NCBI RefSeq assembly: GCF_014858725.1
Contig: NZ_AQGV01000010.1
Span: 160,212-224,211 of the forward strand
Length of the DNA: 64,000 nt
Source: Pseudoalteromonas aurantia 208
GTDB taxonomy: Bacteria > Pseudomonadota > Gammaproteobacteria > Enterobacterales > Alteromonadaceae
Direction: 5' to 3'
Made by a program: the position numbers and the translations under genes. Shown one piece after another: positions 50,684 through 60,669 of this stretch. Positions within the stretch are counted from its first letter, which is position 1. The number at the start of each line of letters is the position of its first letter. The notes under the pieces are model-generated. The model worked only from the letters and a program-made list of their open reading frames with translations, ran no database searches and was not told where the DNA came from.

Positions 50684-50693
50684 CCGTTACGCA

Positions 50694-50720
50694 TAGGGTC
50701 AATTGAAAAATTGGCCCTAT
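50694..50720. terminator. Terminator after the small peptide gene
   Basis: TAGGGTCAATT, loop GAAA, AATTGGCCCTA: an 11-pair stem with one G-T pair, between the peptide stop and the convergent MFS stop. The T tract is weak. Confidence 0.65.
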
Positions 50721-50743
50721 TCTTACTGTACACGACATAGCTG

Positions 50744-51919
50744 CTAAGACGTTAGCGTGCTGATTTTACGTAGATGAGGGGATACAAACTGACTTAATAT
50801 TAACGAACATCCCGCCAATACCGCGCCAAAGTAAAATACCAAAGATTGATCATATAACCACACCATACCAAATGCTGCTGGTATAATGACCGCAGCTATA
50901 TGGTTAATTGTAAAACTCACACTGGCAGTTGCTGCGATGTCTTCAGGTTCCGCTATTTTTTGAAAATATGTCTTCAAAGCAATAGCCATTGCAAAAAACA
51001 CATGATCAATAATATATAAAGCCGCCGCAAAAAGTGGAGAATCAACCAGAGCATACCCAATAAACACCAATACCAACCCAGAATACTCAATCGTCAGTGT
51101 TCGCTGTTCACCTATTTTGCTGATCATACGACCTACTTTGGGGGCAACAAATATATTAATGATGTGATTTATCATGTACAAGGTGGTAATTTGTGCAACA
51201 TCAAAACCAAACTTTTCAACCATCAAGAACCCAGCGAATACCATAAATATTTGCCTGCGCGCTCCAGAGAAAAATAGCAGTATGTAATACAGGCTATATT
51301 TTTTACGCAAAATAATTTTTTTATGCTGCGATGAAGACATCTTAAATTCTGGAAACGCGACGACTAAATACACGGTTAACAACAGCCCAACCCCACCAAT
51401 CACCAAATATAGTACTTGATAACCCGTCGCTAGAAACGTCACTGACAACCAAATACCCGCGTAAGTCACTAAAGAAGCAATTGACTTAACAGACAATAGC
51501 CGCCCCAATAGCTCAGGCGCTTCATCTTTATTGAACCACTGCAAACTTAACGACTGGTTAATAGTCTCAAAGTAATGAAAGCCAATCGACATTAAAACGG
51601 TGGTTGCATATAGACCATAAATACTCGGAAACAGCCCTGTTATCGCAACACCCATTGAGAGTATGCATAAACTGACCAGCGCAAAGGTTTGCTCTTTCAA
51701 CACTAACAATACAAACACCGCTGTGAATGCCAAAAACCCTGGGATTTCACGTAAAGATTGCAGCATGCCCATGTTAGCCCCGGTAAATTGTGCCGCCTCA
51801 ATGGCAAAGTTATTCAATAATGCCATCCAACCCGCAAAGGTAATAGCCATCACCGACGTCGCTATGGCTAAAAACCCAAACGGTGAACGCCATTGCTTTA
51901 AATCCAATTTATTGATCAT
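50744..51919 (-). CDS. MFS transporter
   Basis: The protein has 391 residues with about 12 hydrophobic segments and no signal peptide. Cytoplasmic loops contain VGRMISKIGEQRTL, an MFS-type motif in the second half. The substrate is unknown. AGGAAC precedes the ATG. It is divergent from the AraC gene 99 bases away, which may regulate it. Transport of the small peptide is possible but unproved. Confidence 0.87.
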   Translation of the reverse strand: MINKLDLKQWRSPFGFLAIATSVMAITFAGWMALLNNFAIEAAQFTGANMGMLQSLREIPGFLAFTAVFVLLVLKEQTFALVSLCILSMGVAITGLFPSIYGLYATTVLMSIGFHYFETINQSLSLQWFNKDEAPELLGRLLSVKSIASLVTYAGIWLSVTFLATGYQVLYLVIGGVGLLLTVYLVVAFPEFKMSSSQHKKIILRKKYSLYYILLFFSGARRQIFMVFAGFLMVEKFGFDVAQITTLYMINHIINIFVAPKVGRMISKIGEQRTLTIEYSGLVLVFIGYALVDSPLFAAALYIIDHVFFAMAIALKTYFQKIAEPEDIAATASVSFTINHIAAVIIPAAFGMVWLYDQSLVFYFGAVLAGCSLILSQFVSPHLRKISTLTS

Positions 51920-52018
51920 GTTTGTTCCTAAGCACGCTTCTAATTGCAGCTGTTTCTTTAAATTGTTTAAACCTCCCAGCTATTGTATGCTCATAAGAAA
52001 TGACCGAAATTACCAAAA

Positions 52019-52825
52019 ATGACAGATAGCTTACCGGATCAGACACATCATAAGTGGAAAAGCGTAAAATCAGGCTTTAAATTAAACCAACTTAACAAAC
52101 CGATTTTCCCACGCGCCATGACTATGCCTCCGTGGCAGCATGTGTATACCCACCAACACAGCTGGGGGCAGCTTGCCTACACTAGCAATGGCGTAATGAC
52201 GGTAGGCACCCCCGTCGGCCGGTTTGTTATTCCACCTAACCAAGCACTTTGGCTTCCTCCTAACTTACCTCATGAAATTTTTTGTCGCTATGGTGGGCAC
52301 TTTCGTAGCGTCTATATTGATAAGAAATATGTCGATATTTTAGGTCTTCATGCCAAGTTATTACACGTAGATGAATTATTAAAAGCCATGATTTTAGATA
52401 TATGTAGCTGGGGATCTGATTACGGCTTAGACGGCAAAACCCTGCGCTTTATACAAGTATTCATAGATCGGCTGGAAATGGCACAAACCAGTACATTTTT
52501 TATTCCTACCGCGCAAGACAAACGATTAATCCCTATCATTAGTGAACTTCATGCAAACCCGGGCAACCCACGTACTCTTGAACAATGGAGTGAGCATGTA
52601 GGTGCATCTAGCCGCACCCTAAATCGCTTATTCAATAAGAGCTTTTCCATGAATTTTAGCCAATGGAAACAAAAACTCAGAGCATTACGCGCTGTCGAAA
52701 TGCTCGAAGCTGGCCAAACGCAGCAATTTATTGCCGAACAACTCGGTTTTGAGTCCAGCTCGGCGTTTAATACCGCATTCAAAAAAGCCTTTAATTGCAC
52801 ACCTGGGCAATACTTAAAAAAATAA
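52019..52825 (+). CDS. AraC-family transcriptional regulator
   Basis: The protein has 268 residues. The N-terminal cupin-like sensor (HVYTHQHSWGQLAYTSNG, WLPPNLPHEI) is followed by a two-helix-turn-helix AraC domain (LEQWSEHVGASSRTLNRLF, IAEQLGFESSSAFNTAFKK, then CTPGQYLKK). No clear ribosome site is visible before 52019. It is divergent from the MFS gene. Confidence 0.9.
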   Translation: MTDSLPDQTHHKWKSVKSGFKLNQLNKPIFPRAMTMPPWQHVYTHQHSWGQLAYTSNGVMTVGTPVGRFVIPPNQALWLPPNLPHEIFCRYGGHFRSVYIDKKYVDILGLHAKLLHVDELLKAMILDICSWGSDYGLDGKTLRFIQVFIDRLEMAQTSTFFIPTAQDKRLIPIISELHANPGNPRTLEQWSEHVGASSRTLNRLFNKSFSMNFSQWKQKLRALRAVEMLEAGQTQQFIAEQLGFESSSAFNTAFKKAFNCTPGQYLKK

Positions 52826-52969
52826 CTTTTATTTATTTCATAAAAAACAATAATATCTGAAATAAATTACCAAAATCACTTAAAAACCGTGTGATTTTGG
52901 TGCATTAATACCTAAAAAATGTACAATACGCTCCGAGAAAAATCTCCGTAAATTGAAATATAGGCAATT

Positions 52970-55726
52970 ATGAATACATTAAAAACCACTAAGGGATTAG
53001 CGGTCTCGCTATTGACTTTGGCTTTGACTGCATGTGGCGGCGGTAGCTCTACCCCCTCAACTGAAACACCGCCAACAACAACGACACCTGTCACACCGCC
53101 TGTCACACCGCCTGTCACACCACCAGAGCCAGAAAATGTAGCGCCTAGCATTGCAGACTTAACTGATTTGAGTGTGATGGAACGAGCAGAACTTACGGTT
53201 ACAGCCACAGTAACAGATACCGACGGCACAATAGCAAGCTATGCATGGGAGCAGATTTCAGGTACAGCTCTTGAACTCTCAGGAACAGACACGGCCAGCA
53301 TTCAATTTACAGCACCGAATATGACGGAATCAGAAAGTGTGGTTTTACGTCTAACTGTGGCAGATGATAAAGCAGCCACCACCAGCAAAGACTTCTCTGT
53401 ATCGCTTGAAGCATATGACGCTATTTCTTCTGAAAACGTGACCGATCAAGCACTATTGAGTTGCGCACTCAGTACGAATATGGATATGGGTTCTGACTCC
53501 CTAAAATGTATCAACATCCCAGTATCAACATTGGATGACTTAAGCAAGTTTACAAACTTGAAATCAGTACATTTAGAAGGTACTCACATTTCAGACGTTG
53601 CGCCTTTGGCCAATATAAGCTCACTACAAAATCTCAGCTTAATAAATAACCCAATTAATGATATCACAGTTGTTGAGCAACTAGAGTCGTTAACGACATT
53701 ATCAATTGTTCAAGGTGCCTACGGCTTTGAAAACCAAACTATCAGCCTAGATAAGTTTAGTAATTTAACCCAACTGACATTTAATGCAGAACAGCATAGT
53801 TACCACAAGAGATTGCATATCAAGTTCAATACAGTGCCAAATACTCTGACACACCTGAACTATGTGGAAGGTCGTGACTTTGATGAAGCGCATTTAAGTA
53901 CACTCACTAATCTAACCCATTTAAAGTTAGACTCTGTAAATGTGAATGAAGCTCATATAAAGCCCCTAATTAACCTACAAAGCTTAGCACTGCATAATAT
54001 TAATAACCTCGAATCACTGTCATTTCTTACTGTAATGCCAGCAATGAAAGTGCTTTCATTTGACAATATATCAGCTGCCGACTCGACTGCACTCTCTCTT
54101 TTAACAACCTTGACATCTTTGTCATTAGTAAATCACAACTTCACAGACTTAACCTTTATTGGCGCAATGACTGACTTAGAAAAGTTAGTGCTCAACGTTC
54201 GATATTCCAGACCTGATTTTGATGCTGCGCTTCTTACCGATCTAACTAAACTGACTGAGTTGGTAATTACTGGCTATAAACTAGTAAGTCCAGAACAGCT
54301 GGCAAACTTGACCCAACTGACATCTCTAACACTAAACAATACTGGCCTGGACTCAATCAGCTTTGTAAAAAGTATGTCTGAGTTATTAAAATTTGATGCG
54401 CGCAACAATTCAGAATTAAATGACATTGGCTGGTTAGAGTTCACCCCAAAAATAGAATACTTGAATATTGAACGTATTGGCAGCATTAGTAACTTATCTG
54501 TTATCAGTCAGCTACCAAACCTATCAGAGCTAGCACTAAGTATAAGTACAAATACAAGTACGTACTACAGCACGCATTTAGACGCAACTTTTTTGCAAAA
54601 CTCAGCTCAGTTAAAAAAACTAACAGCTGAAACGCGTACAATTGAGAATATCGAAGTCATACAAAATATAGTCGCGTTAGAAGAATTAAATCTAAACGTG
54701 CGCACTCTGGATGCATTACCAAGTTTAGGGTCTCTACCGAACCTAAAAAATGTACTAATTCGTACTAGTAGTAGTGAGCTTACTGATATCTCTCAATTAT
54801 CTCAAAATACCAGTCTAGAATCGCTGGAATTAAACGGACTCAGTAACGTAACCGATATCACCGTATTATCTGGCTACTCTAACCTAAAAACGCTCAAACT
54901 AGCGGGCTTTGAAGTATCAGATATAGCTCCAATCACACAATTAACCGGCCTGACCAGCCTCTCTCTACACAATTTTGATGAGCTTTTATCAGCAAAGGCA
55001 TTATCCAGCTTAACCAATTTAACTACATTAGATTTAGAATCTTCATTTAATATTCTATGTGCTGACCTAGAGCACCTTAAAAATACGTTCGCGGATATCA
55101 ATTACAAACAACCTTATAACTGTATTGAACAGCCAATTAACCTTGAACTAATTACTGATCCGACTATAGCTGAATGTCTAAAAAATGTAAGAGACGCGGC
55201 CAGAGTTACACAACTTAGCACATGTGGCTCCTCGCCAATCGAATCTCTCGCGGGAGTAGAGCAGTTTTCAAACCTTACCTATGTTAATTTCCAATCTCTT
55301 AATTCTGGTGCAATACTCAACAGCCCGGTACTCACTCAACTCGCTAACTTGGAGAGAATTGAGCTTTCTTATGGTACATTTACTAATTTAGAAGGGGTGA
55401 CACTGCCTGAGCATGTCAAAACGCTTGCCATCTACGGTGCGAAACAATTTAGCATTAGCACATTTGTTGCCCCCGCATTAACGTCGTTAAATTTAAACGC
55501 TACCACCTTATTAGACCCTGCAAAGCTCAGCGGTTTCCCAGAGTTAACCCACTTATACTTAGAACAAACTGATATTCGTGATTTATCTGCCTTGCCCACA
55601 TTAAGCAAGCTTAAGCTCGTATCTCTGAGTTATAATTATAACCTGCCATGTGCTGATATCGAGGCCCTTAAGGCGATTAGACCTGATTTAAACCTTCGTT
55701 TTTGGTCTACAAATTGCAACTCGTAA
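52970..55726 (+). CDS. Leucine-rich-repeat lipoprotein with PKD-like domain
   Basis: The protein has 918 residues. The lipobox LTAC (Cys22) and a GGGSS linker mark a lipoprotein. A Thr/Pro linker with TPPV repeats follows, then a REJ/PKD-like domain (residues 58-145). From about 160 onward there are roughly 25 leucine-rich repeats of about 22 residues (LTNLTHLKLDSVNV, L-x-x-L-x-L-x-N), interrupted by Cys-bounded caps (CADLEHL..C, CADIEALKAI..C) that close each repeat block. Such solenoids bind proteins; a surface receptor or adhesin is likely. It is monocistronic, followed by two terminators. Confidence 0.88.
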   Translation: MNTLKTTKGLAVSLLTLALTACGGGSSTPSTETPPTTTTPVTPPVTPPVTPPEPENVAPSIADLTDLSVMERAELTVTATVTDTDGTIASYAWEQISGTALELSGTDTASIQFTAPNMTESESVVLRLTVADDKAATTSKDFSVSLEAYDAISSENVTDQALLSCALSTNMDMGSDSLKCINIPVSTLDDLSKFTNLKSVHLEGTHISDVAPLANISSLQNLSLINNPINDITVVEQLESLTTLSIVQGAYGFENQTISLDKFSNLTQLTFNAEQHSYHKRLHIKFNTVPNTLTHLNYVEGRDFDEAHLSTLTNLTHLKLDSVNVNEAHIKPLINLQSLALHNINNLESLSFLTVMPAMKVLSFDNISAADSTALSLLTTLTSLSLVNHNFTDLTFIGAMTDLEKLVLNVRYSRPDFDAALLTDLTKLTELVITGYKLVSPEQLANLTQLTSLTLNNTGLDSISFVKSMSELLKFDARNNSELNDIGWLEFTPKIEYLNIERIGSISNLSVISQLPNLSELALSISTNTSTYYSTHLDATFLQNSAQLKKLTAETRTIENIEVIQNIVALEELNLNVRTLDALPSLGSLPNLKNVLIRTSSSELTDISQLSQNTSLESLELNGLSNVTDITVLSGYSNLKTLKLAGFEVSDIAPITQLTGLTSLSLHNFDELLSAKALSSLTNLTTLDLESSFNILCADLEHLKNTFADINYKQPYNCIEQPINLELITDPTIAECLKNVRDAARVTQLSTCGSSPIESLAGVEQFSNLTYVNFQSLNSGAILNSPVLTQLANLERIELSYGTFTNLEGVTLPEHVKTLAIYGAKQFSISTFVAPALTSLNLNATTLLDPAKLSGFPELTHLYLEQTDIRDLSALPTLSKLKLVSLSYNYNLPCADIEALKAIRPDLNLRFWSTNCNS
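53087..53122 (+). repeat. Three 12-base direct repeats
   Basis: CCTGTCACACCG occurs three times in tandem (the third ends in A), encoding PVTP units in the Thr/Pro linker of the LRR lipoprotein. Copy number may vary in frame between strains. Confidence 0.85.
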
Positions 55727-55749
55727 TTCAGCAGCTTGTAATATTTTGT

Positions 55750-55784
55750 GAGCGTCTTAAGTCATATTAATTGACGCTCTTTTG
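55750..55784 (+). terminator. First terminator after the LRR gene
   Basis: GAGCGTC, a 16-base loop, GACGCTC and TTTTG, 24 bases after the stop. Confidence 0.75.
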
Positions 55785-55787
55785 CTG

Positions 55788-55829
55788 ATAGTGCGCCGAC
55801 AACTTTGGAGGCGCACTATGACTTTTTTT
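55788..55829 (+). terminator. Second, stronger terminator after the LRR gene
   Basis: ATAGTGCGCC, a 12-base loop, GGCGCACTAT (10 perfect pairs), then GAC and seven T. Bases 55830-56069 downstream hold the protease promoter and no gene. Confidence 0.9.
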
Positions 55830-56069
55830 CAAGATGGCGTTTCTTTGTTATATCTTTGAAATCTTTTCTTCAATAAAAAATATAACCCCCTAACTCTACA
55901 ATTAGCATAAAAACCTCACAAATGAGTGAAAATTAAAATAATATCACCTGTTCCTATTTGTAATTACATGACACAAAACTGAAAACAATTCATTTACATT
56001 TAGTTTGCATTTAGATGTCAGTCCCCATATTCTCGTTGCCAGATACAACAACACAACATGGAAATAACA

Positions 56070-57380
56070 ATGAACAAGCGAAATTCATTATTTAAAAAGG
56101 TGTCTCCACTCATTACCAGTAGCGCGCTCCTACTAAGTGCCACGTCTTTAGCGTCAGAAATCACACCCAATATCGTCGGTGGCCAGCCTGCGGATACCAG
56201 CCAGTGGCAATTTTATACACAAATATTAAACTCAAATGGCTCCACCGCTTTCTGTGGCGGCAGCTATATTGGCGATGGTTATGTATTAACCGCCGCCCAC
56301 TGCGTAAAAAACAAAGCAACACGGTTTTTGCATGTAAAAGTCGCAGGATTTGTACTCGGCGGCAATGATGGTGATCGTATCCAAGTCGCTGAGAAATTTG
56401 TGCACCCACAATATAACTCAAACACATTAAACAATGACGTCGCTCTACTGAAATTGGAACGTACCCCCACTGCCGGCCGCCAAGTAATACTGGCCCAAAC
56501 CGACATTAACCACTATGCACGCAATGGTGACTTGTTAACCGTTGCTGGACTAGGTCGCTTAAGTGAAGGCGGCAGTCGTCCATCCAATTTGCATGAGGTC
56601 AGTGTGCCACTTGTCTCTGATCAAGCCTGTAATCAATCTGGCGGCAATTACGCAAACGTCGGCAGCGTCGCATTTTGTGCAGGCTATACCCAAGGCCAAC
56701 AAGATTCTTGTAGTGGCGACAGTGGCGGTCCAATTGTGATCAATTCAGGCGGTCAAATTGTTCAATTGGGTATTGTAAGCTGGGGTATTGGTTGTGCGCG
56801 TCCTGCTAAATACGGCGTCTACTCTGACGTTGCAGCGTTAGGTAATTGGATCGATAGCGTCAAAGGTGGGGCTCAACCGGTTTCAGTTGCATACCAACAA
56901 TCACAAACGTTACCTAACTTCACACTCGGTGAGCAAGTTTCACACACCTATGCAATTAAAAACACAGGGACTAGCGCATTTACGTTTAAAAGTATCAACT
57001 TAACCAATAGCGGTGTGGCTTCAACGCCGGTGACTGCTGTAGATAGTTGTAGCGCTAGCACATTACAAGCAAATCAAAGTTGCCAAGTCGGGGTTGAATT
57101 CACAGCGACAGCGCCGGGTACTGCGAATATTGCCTTGAATTTCAAACTTGACGAAAGCCCAAACACCTATGTTGCCAAAATAAGTGCTGTAGCGACAAGC
57201 TCTGACAGCAGCTGTAAAGGCACCTGGAACGCCAGCGCGGTATACGACAAGCCAGACCAAGTGACTTATTACGGTAAGGTGTACAAAGCACTTTGGTGGA
57301 CACAAGGAGATGTGCCATCAGAATCTGGTACTTGGGGTGTTTGGCAAGAAATAGGTACTGATAGCAGCTGTAAAAACTAG
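56070..57380 (+). CDS. Secreted trypsin-like serine protease with CBM5/12 domain
   Basis: The protein has 436 residues from the ATG at 56070 (GGAA upstream), with a signal peptide to about residue 29. The S1 domain starts at IVGG, so the short propeptide is removed as in trypsin. It has the triad His77 (TAAHC), Asp123 (NNDVALL) and Ser218 (GDSGGP). Asp212 lies six residues before the Ser, predicting cleavage after Arg or Lys. An Ig-like domain (about 275-375, NFTLGEQVSHTYAIKNTGTS) and a C-terminal chitin-binding CBM5/12 module (WNASAVYDKPDQVTYYGKVYKALWW) follow. A secreted protease held on chitin or glycoproteins is likely. Confidence 0.93.
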   Translation: MNKRNSLFKKVSPLITSSALLLSATSLASEITPNIVGGQPADTSQWQFYTQILNSNGSTAFCGGSYIGDGYVLTAAHCVKNKATRFLHVKVAGFVLGGNDGDRIQVAEKFVHPQYNSNTLNNDVALLKLERTPTAGRQVILAQTDINHYARNGDLLTVAGLGRLSEGGSRPSNLHEVSVPLVSDQACNQSGGNYANVGSVAFCAGYTQGQQDSCSGDSGGPIVINSGGQIVQLGIVSWGIGCARPAKYGVYSDVAALGNWIDSVKGGAQPVSVAYQQSQTLPNFTLGEQVSHTYAIKNTGTSAFTFKSINLTNSGVASTPVTAVDSCSASTLQANQSCQVGVEFTATAPGTANIALNFKLDESPNTYVAKISAVATSSDSSCKGTWNASAVYDKPDQVTYYGKVYKALWWTQGDVPSESGTWGVWQEIGTDSSCKN

Positions 57381-57402
57381 CAAATAACACTTAAATATAC
57401 TA

Positions 57403-57440
57403 AGGGGCAGTGCATACTTGCATATTTACTGCCTCTAATT
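57403..57440 (+). terminator. Terminator after the serine protease gene
   Basis: AGGGGCAGT, a 16-base loop, ACTGCCTCT (9 pairs with one wobble), then AATTT. Confidence 0.65.
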
Positions 57441-57526
57441 TAATCATAATACTAGACTAGCGATGACCATGTATTATTCCTATAATAAGGTTGACAAGAT
57501 GGATACACTCAACCTTAAGGATAGAT

Positions 57527-58048
57527 ATGAAAAGTCATTATATAACAGCATTATTTAGTTTATTAATTATTACACTGTCTGGCTGCACCACTACACAGCC
57601 CAACAAACAGCACTTCAATAAAAACGAAATACTCCCCAATATCGTTGGTTACAACAGCAGTAAAACAGTCATAAAACTGGATGATCACCTTGCTGATACC
57701 ACCATTTTGCTGTTTTGGGATCCAGCGCAACATACCGAATGGCTTCACAGCCTAGATAAGCTCTTATCTGCAGCACAAGCCAAAGAAGTAAACCTAGAAA
57801 TAATAGCCGTGTCATTCAAGACTAGCGGCACAGGTCACTTGGTTAAAAGTCACAAAGCGGCAAAAGAAGTCAGTATGCTGTACCATACCAGTGATATTAT
57901 CTTTTCATATGCCGATAATGAAATCCGCAAAAGCTATAAACATATTAAAGCGCCAACAATTATTGTTACCAATAACAAAGGTCAATATGTAGCCTCTTTT
58001 AATAAGCTGAGAGATTTAGGTAAATACTTCAGTAAACAAAAAACCTGA
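57527..58048 (+). CDS. Thioredoxin-fold lipoprotein lacking redox cysteines
   Basis: The protein has 173 residues from the ATG at 57527 (AAGG upstream; the longer frame needs TTG). A lipobox is present (TLSGC). The remainder has the redoxin/AhpC order: IVGYNSSKTVIKLDD, ILLFWDPAQHTEW, LEIIAVSF, and a cis-Pro strand APTIIVTNNKG. The position of the usual CxxC holds PAQH instead, so it cannot do thiol-disulfide exchange. It may be a binding or scaffold protein. It stands alone between terminators. Confidence 0.78.
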   Translation: MKSHYITALFSLLIITLSGCTTTQPNKQHFNKNEILPNIVGYNSSKTVIKLDDHLADTTILLFWDPAQHTEWLHSLDKLLSAAQAKEVNLEIIAVSFKTSGTGHLVKSHKAAKEVSMLYHTSDIIFSYADNEIRKSYKHIKAPTIIVTNNKGQYVASFNKLRDLGKYFSKQKT

Positions 58049-58058
58049 TTGCTTTTCC

Positions 58059-58090
58059 ATGCGGTATTGAATATGTACCGCATTTGTTTC
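58059..58090 (+). terminator. Terminator after the thioredoxin-fold gene
   Basis: ATGCGGTA, loop TTGAATATG, TACCGCAT, then TTGTTT. Confidence 0.85.
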
Positions 58091-58204
58091 CATCACTGAA
58101 TTTTTATCTTTTGCTGTACAGACATTGAGATGACGCGTAATCTTGCCCCGTTTTCTATCAGGCAACACACTGTATAAGCATTATTTAATCTTACTAGAGG
58201 GTTT

Positions 58205-58858
58205 ATGATCAGCGCTTTTTCTCATCGTTTTAACGAACTTGTATTACAATTTTCTGGCGGTAATAAACGTCACTTCGCTGAGCTAACAGGAAAATCTCAA
58301 TCTCATATTTACCGTATATGCCGAGGCTTAAGCCGCCCTTCGATGGCATATTTAGAGCACCTTTACGAACTATTTAAAATAGACTTAAACTGGTTGCTAA
58401 CTGGACAGTACTCTATAGAACAACACACAAGCAGCCAAAGCACAGACCTGTTAATGGTGCCTAAGTTTGACATAGAAGCCAGTGCTGGCTTTGGTAGTGT
58501 AAACAACTCCGAAGATATTACTGAGCAATTTGCACTTAATAAGCATTGGTTAAGCACACAATTAGGGGTCTATGGAGAGCAATTAGCATTTGTTTCTATT
58601 CGCGGTGATAGCATGCTGCCAACCTTGCACCATGATGACATGGTATTGGTTGACCTCAGCCACCAAACACCTCATCAAGAAGGTATTTATATTATTCAAA
58701 CCAGCGATGGTTTAATGGCGAAACGATTAAAGCAAGGTAAGCAACACATTGATGTCATAAGTGACAATCATGATTACCCTAACTGGAAAATTGATCACAG
58801 TAATGCCGAGCAACATGGTATTGCAGGAAAAATTGTTTGGTGTGGTAGAAGTATATAG
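58205..58858 (+). CDS. Phage-repressor-like regulator with S24 peptidase domain
   Basis: The protein has 217 residues. The N-terminal helix-turn-helix (HFAELTGKSQSHIYRICRGLSRP) is of the Cro/CI type. A LexA-like S24 domain follows, with Ser136 (RGDSMLPTL) and Lys173 (MAKRL) as the catalytic pair, and an Ala94-Gly95 bond that could be the self-cleavage site. GAGGG precedes the ATG. No phage genes are nearby, so it is a chromosomal regulator, possibly DNA-damage responsive. Confidence 0.88.
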   Translation: MISAFSHRFNELVLQFSGGNKRHFAELTGKSQSHIYRICRGLSRPSMAYLEHLYELFKIDLNWLLTGQYSIEQHTSSQSTDLLMVPKFDIEASAGFGSVNNSEDITEQFALNKHWLSTQLGVYGEQLAFVSIRGDSMLPTLHHDDMVLVDLSHQTPHQEGIYIIQTSDGLMAKRLKQGKQHIDVISDNHDYPNWKIDHSNAEQHGIAGKIVWCGRSI

Positions 58859-58864
58859 CTAATA

Positions 58865-58897
58865 ACGAGTTAAAGTGAATATATCACTTTAACTCGT
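58865..58897. terminator. Bidirectional hairpin between convergent genes
   Basis: ACGAGTTAAAGTGA, loop ATATA, TCACTTTAACTCGT: a perfect 14-pair stem between the stops of the S24 gene and fabY. The sequence after it is A-rich on the plus strand. Confidence 0.75.
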
Positions 58898-58922
58898 AGT
58901 AAAATATTTACTTAATAAATAC

Positions 58923-59816
58923 TTAGCGTTTGACGATGAATACGCCTTCAAATTGCGCCACCACAATATCTTGATCATACACATTTACTGGCACGATATA
59001 TTTTGCTTTCCCATGTGTTTCTAACTCTTCTAATTTGCCATCACATTCAGCAATACATACTGTTGCTCGAGGTGCAGTCGTTAAAGGCTTTAAATACTTA
59101 ATATTCGCGTCAGCTAAAACAATGTCACCTTCTAGGTTAAGCTCTTTTAGCGCTAAGTAGGTTGCCCCCCACCCAGTCAAAGTTGCCATACTATATATTG
59201 ACCCAGCAAACATTGAATTATGTAAATTTAAATTCGCTTTGAGATCTGCACGTGTTGAGAACTGCCAGTCGGTATAACTTTCAACTTTAATGCCCATAGC
59301 ATCGCTAATTGGAATAGATTCACGCCACGTATCTTGTAAAATTTGCGTCCAATCAGGGTGACGAAACCACCCTGGTTCAGACGGGTTCTGCTTCACCATT
59401 TTCCAATGCTGTATATCTCCATAGGCTAAATGTGCTTTTTCTAACACTTTATACCCATGACGCTCATAAAATGCGAGTGCACGTTCCCTTGCATACAGTA
59501 CCAACTCGTCTGCATTTTGGTGCCATGCAAGTTTCTCTAATTCATGCAATAACCGCCCACCTAAACGGTGACCTCGATGTTGATCTGACACCGCCATATA
59601 GCGTACTTGCGCTTGCTGCTGAGTATTAAAGTGAAGCCTTGCAACAGCAAGAACATCGCCCTCATTATTTTTAATAAAGCGATGCTCTGACTCTTGCTCC
59701 AAATCATCTTGTTCCGAGCCTCTCGGCTGATCCCAAGGCGCTCTAAGCACTTGCCAGCGCAACTGATAATAATCTTGCCAATCTTCACTGCTTTGTGGTG
59801 TCGTCACTTGAAACAT
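58923..59816 (-). CDS. fabY: Bifunctional GNAT/hotdog fatty acid synthesis protein
   Basis: The protein has 297 residues, an N-terminal GNAT domain (RYMAVSDQHRGHRLGGRLLHELE) fused to a C-terminal thioesterase-like hotdog domain (MFAGSIYSMATLTGWGATYLALK, ILADANIKYLKPL). This matches E. coli YiiD, named FabY for an initiation role in fatty acid synthesis. AGGAA precedes the ATG. In E. coli yiiD lies beside dtd and yihY, and the same genes lie just downstream here. Confidence 0.88.
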   Translation of the reverse strand: MFQVTTPQSSEDWQDYYQLRWQVLRAPWDQPRGSEQDDLEQESEHRFIKNNEGDVLAVARLHFNTQQQAQVRYMAVSDQHRGHRLGGRLLHELEKLAWHQNADELVLYARERALAFYERHGYKVLEKAHLAYGDIQHWKMVKQNPSEPGWFRHPDWTQILQDTWRESIPISDAMGIKVESYTDWQFSTRADLKANLNLHNSMFAGSIYSMATLTGWGATYLALKELNLEGDIVLADANIKYLKPLTTAPRATVCIAECDGKLEELETHGKAKYIVPVNVYDQDIVVAQFEGVFIVKR

Positions 59817-59979
59817 ACGAATTCCTGTTGTTGTGCATCTTAAGATGATTTTTTATAACACCCCACCTTACTAAAAATTGGCTCTACTTCAAGTAACATT
59901 TAAGTCTTACAGGGTTTCTTTCGTAAATATTACTTAACAAAGTGGAATTACAGGAACGCTCGACTATGATGATGTAATT

Positions 59980-60669
59980 ATGGTTAATTTTATGACTGCC
60001 GAGGGCACGGTCGCTAACCAATTTGTTAAACAAAGTCATTTGCTGGGTCATTTACTTTATTGGCATAAGCATGGCAGTGTTAGCATACAAATAAGGCAAG
60101 ATAAAACCTTTAGATGGTTATTGATCAACGATACCTTACAATCTGTTGTGGAGAGAGACCACCCAGAGAATTTACTATTTCCTCACTTACAGCAACTCGC
60201 TCGCCTCTGGGAGTTATATCCGGCCCCAAAAAAAGTTTTGGAATTAGGCCTGGGCGCAGGCGCTATTAGAGACTATTTACATGCAACTTACCCAGAATGT
60301 GATGTGTTGTCGGTCGATAATAACCCAGATATCATCCGTTGCTATAAACGCTATTTTAGTGGTGATCACACCTGTGCTGTTGCGTGTATGGATGTTGATG
60401 ACGCACTAACAGATAACAACATGTATGACTGGATCATCCTTGATTTATTTAGTGAGTTTGATGCTCCTATATTTTTATTTCAGCACCAATTTTACCGCCA
60501 GTTAAGAGCTCGACTGCGCCCTGGCGGAAAGCTATTTATAAATTTTTTAGCTGAACACGAATCACAGTTAAAACAATTAACGCACTTGCTCATTACTAAT
60601 TTCGGAAGAAAACCTCATATTGAGCAAGTACCCTTATATGCAAACCATGTCATTGTGATCAATCGCTAG
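59980..60669 (+). CDS. Spermidine-synthase-like methyltransferase-fold protein
   Basis: The protein has 229 residues. The fold is class I Rossmann: [15 protein letters not shown] (nucleotide loop), [24 protein letters not shown]. It matches spermidine-synthase-like proteins, but I cannot confirm the polyamine-binding residues. The start at 59980 lacks a good ribosome site. Its stop overlaps the end of the convergent dtd by 4 bases. Confidence 0.8.
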   Translation: MVNFMTAEGTVANQFVKQSHLLGHLLYWHKHGSVSIQIRQDKTFRWLLINDTLQSVVERDHPENLLFPHLQQLARLWELYPAPKKVLELGLGAGAIRDYLHATYPECDVLSVDNNPDIIRCYKRYFSGDHTCAVACMDVDDALTDNNMYDWIILDLFSEFDAPIFLFQHQFYRQLRARLRPGGKLFINFLAEHESQLKQLTHLLITNFGRKPHIEQVPLYANHVIVINR

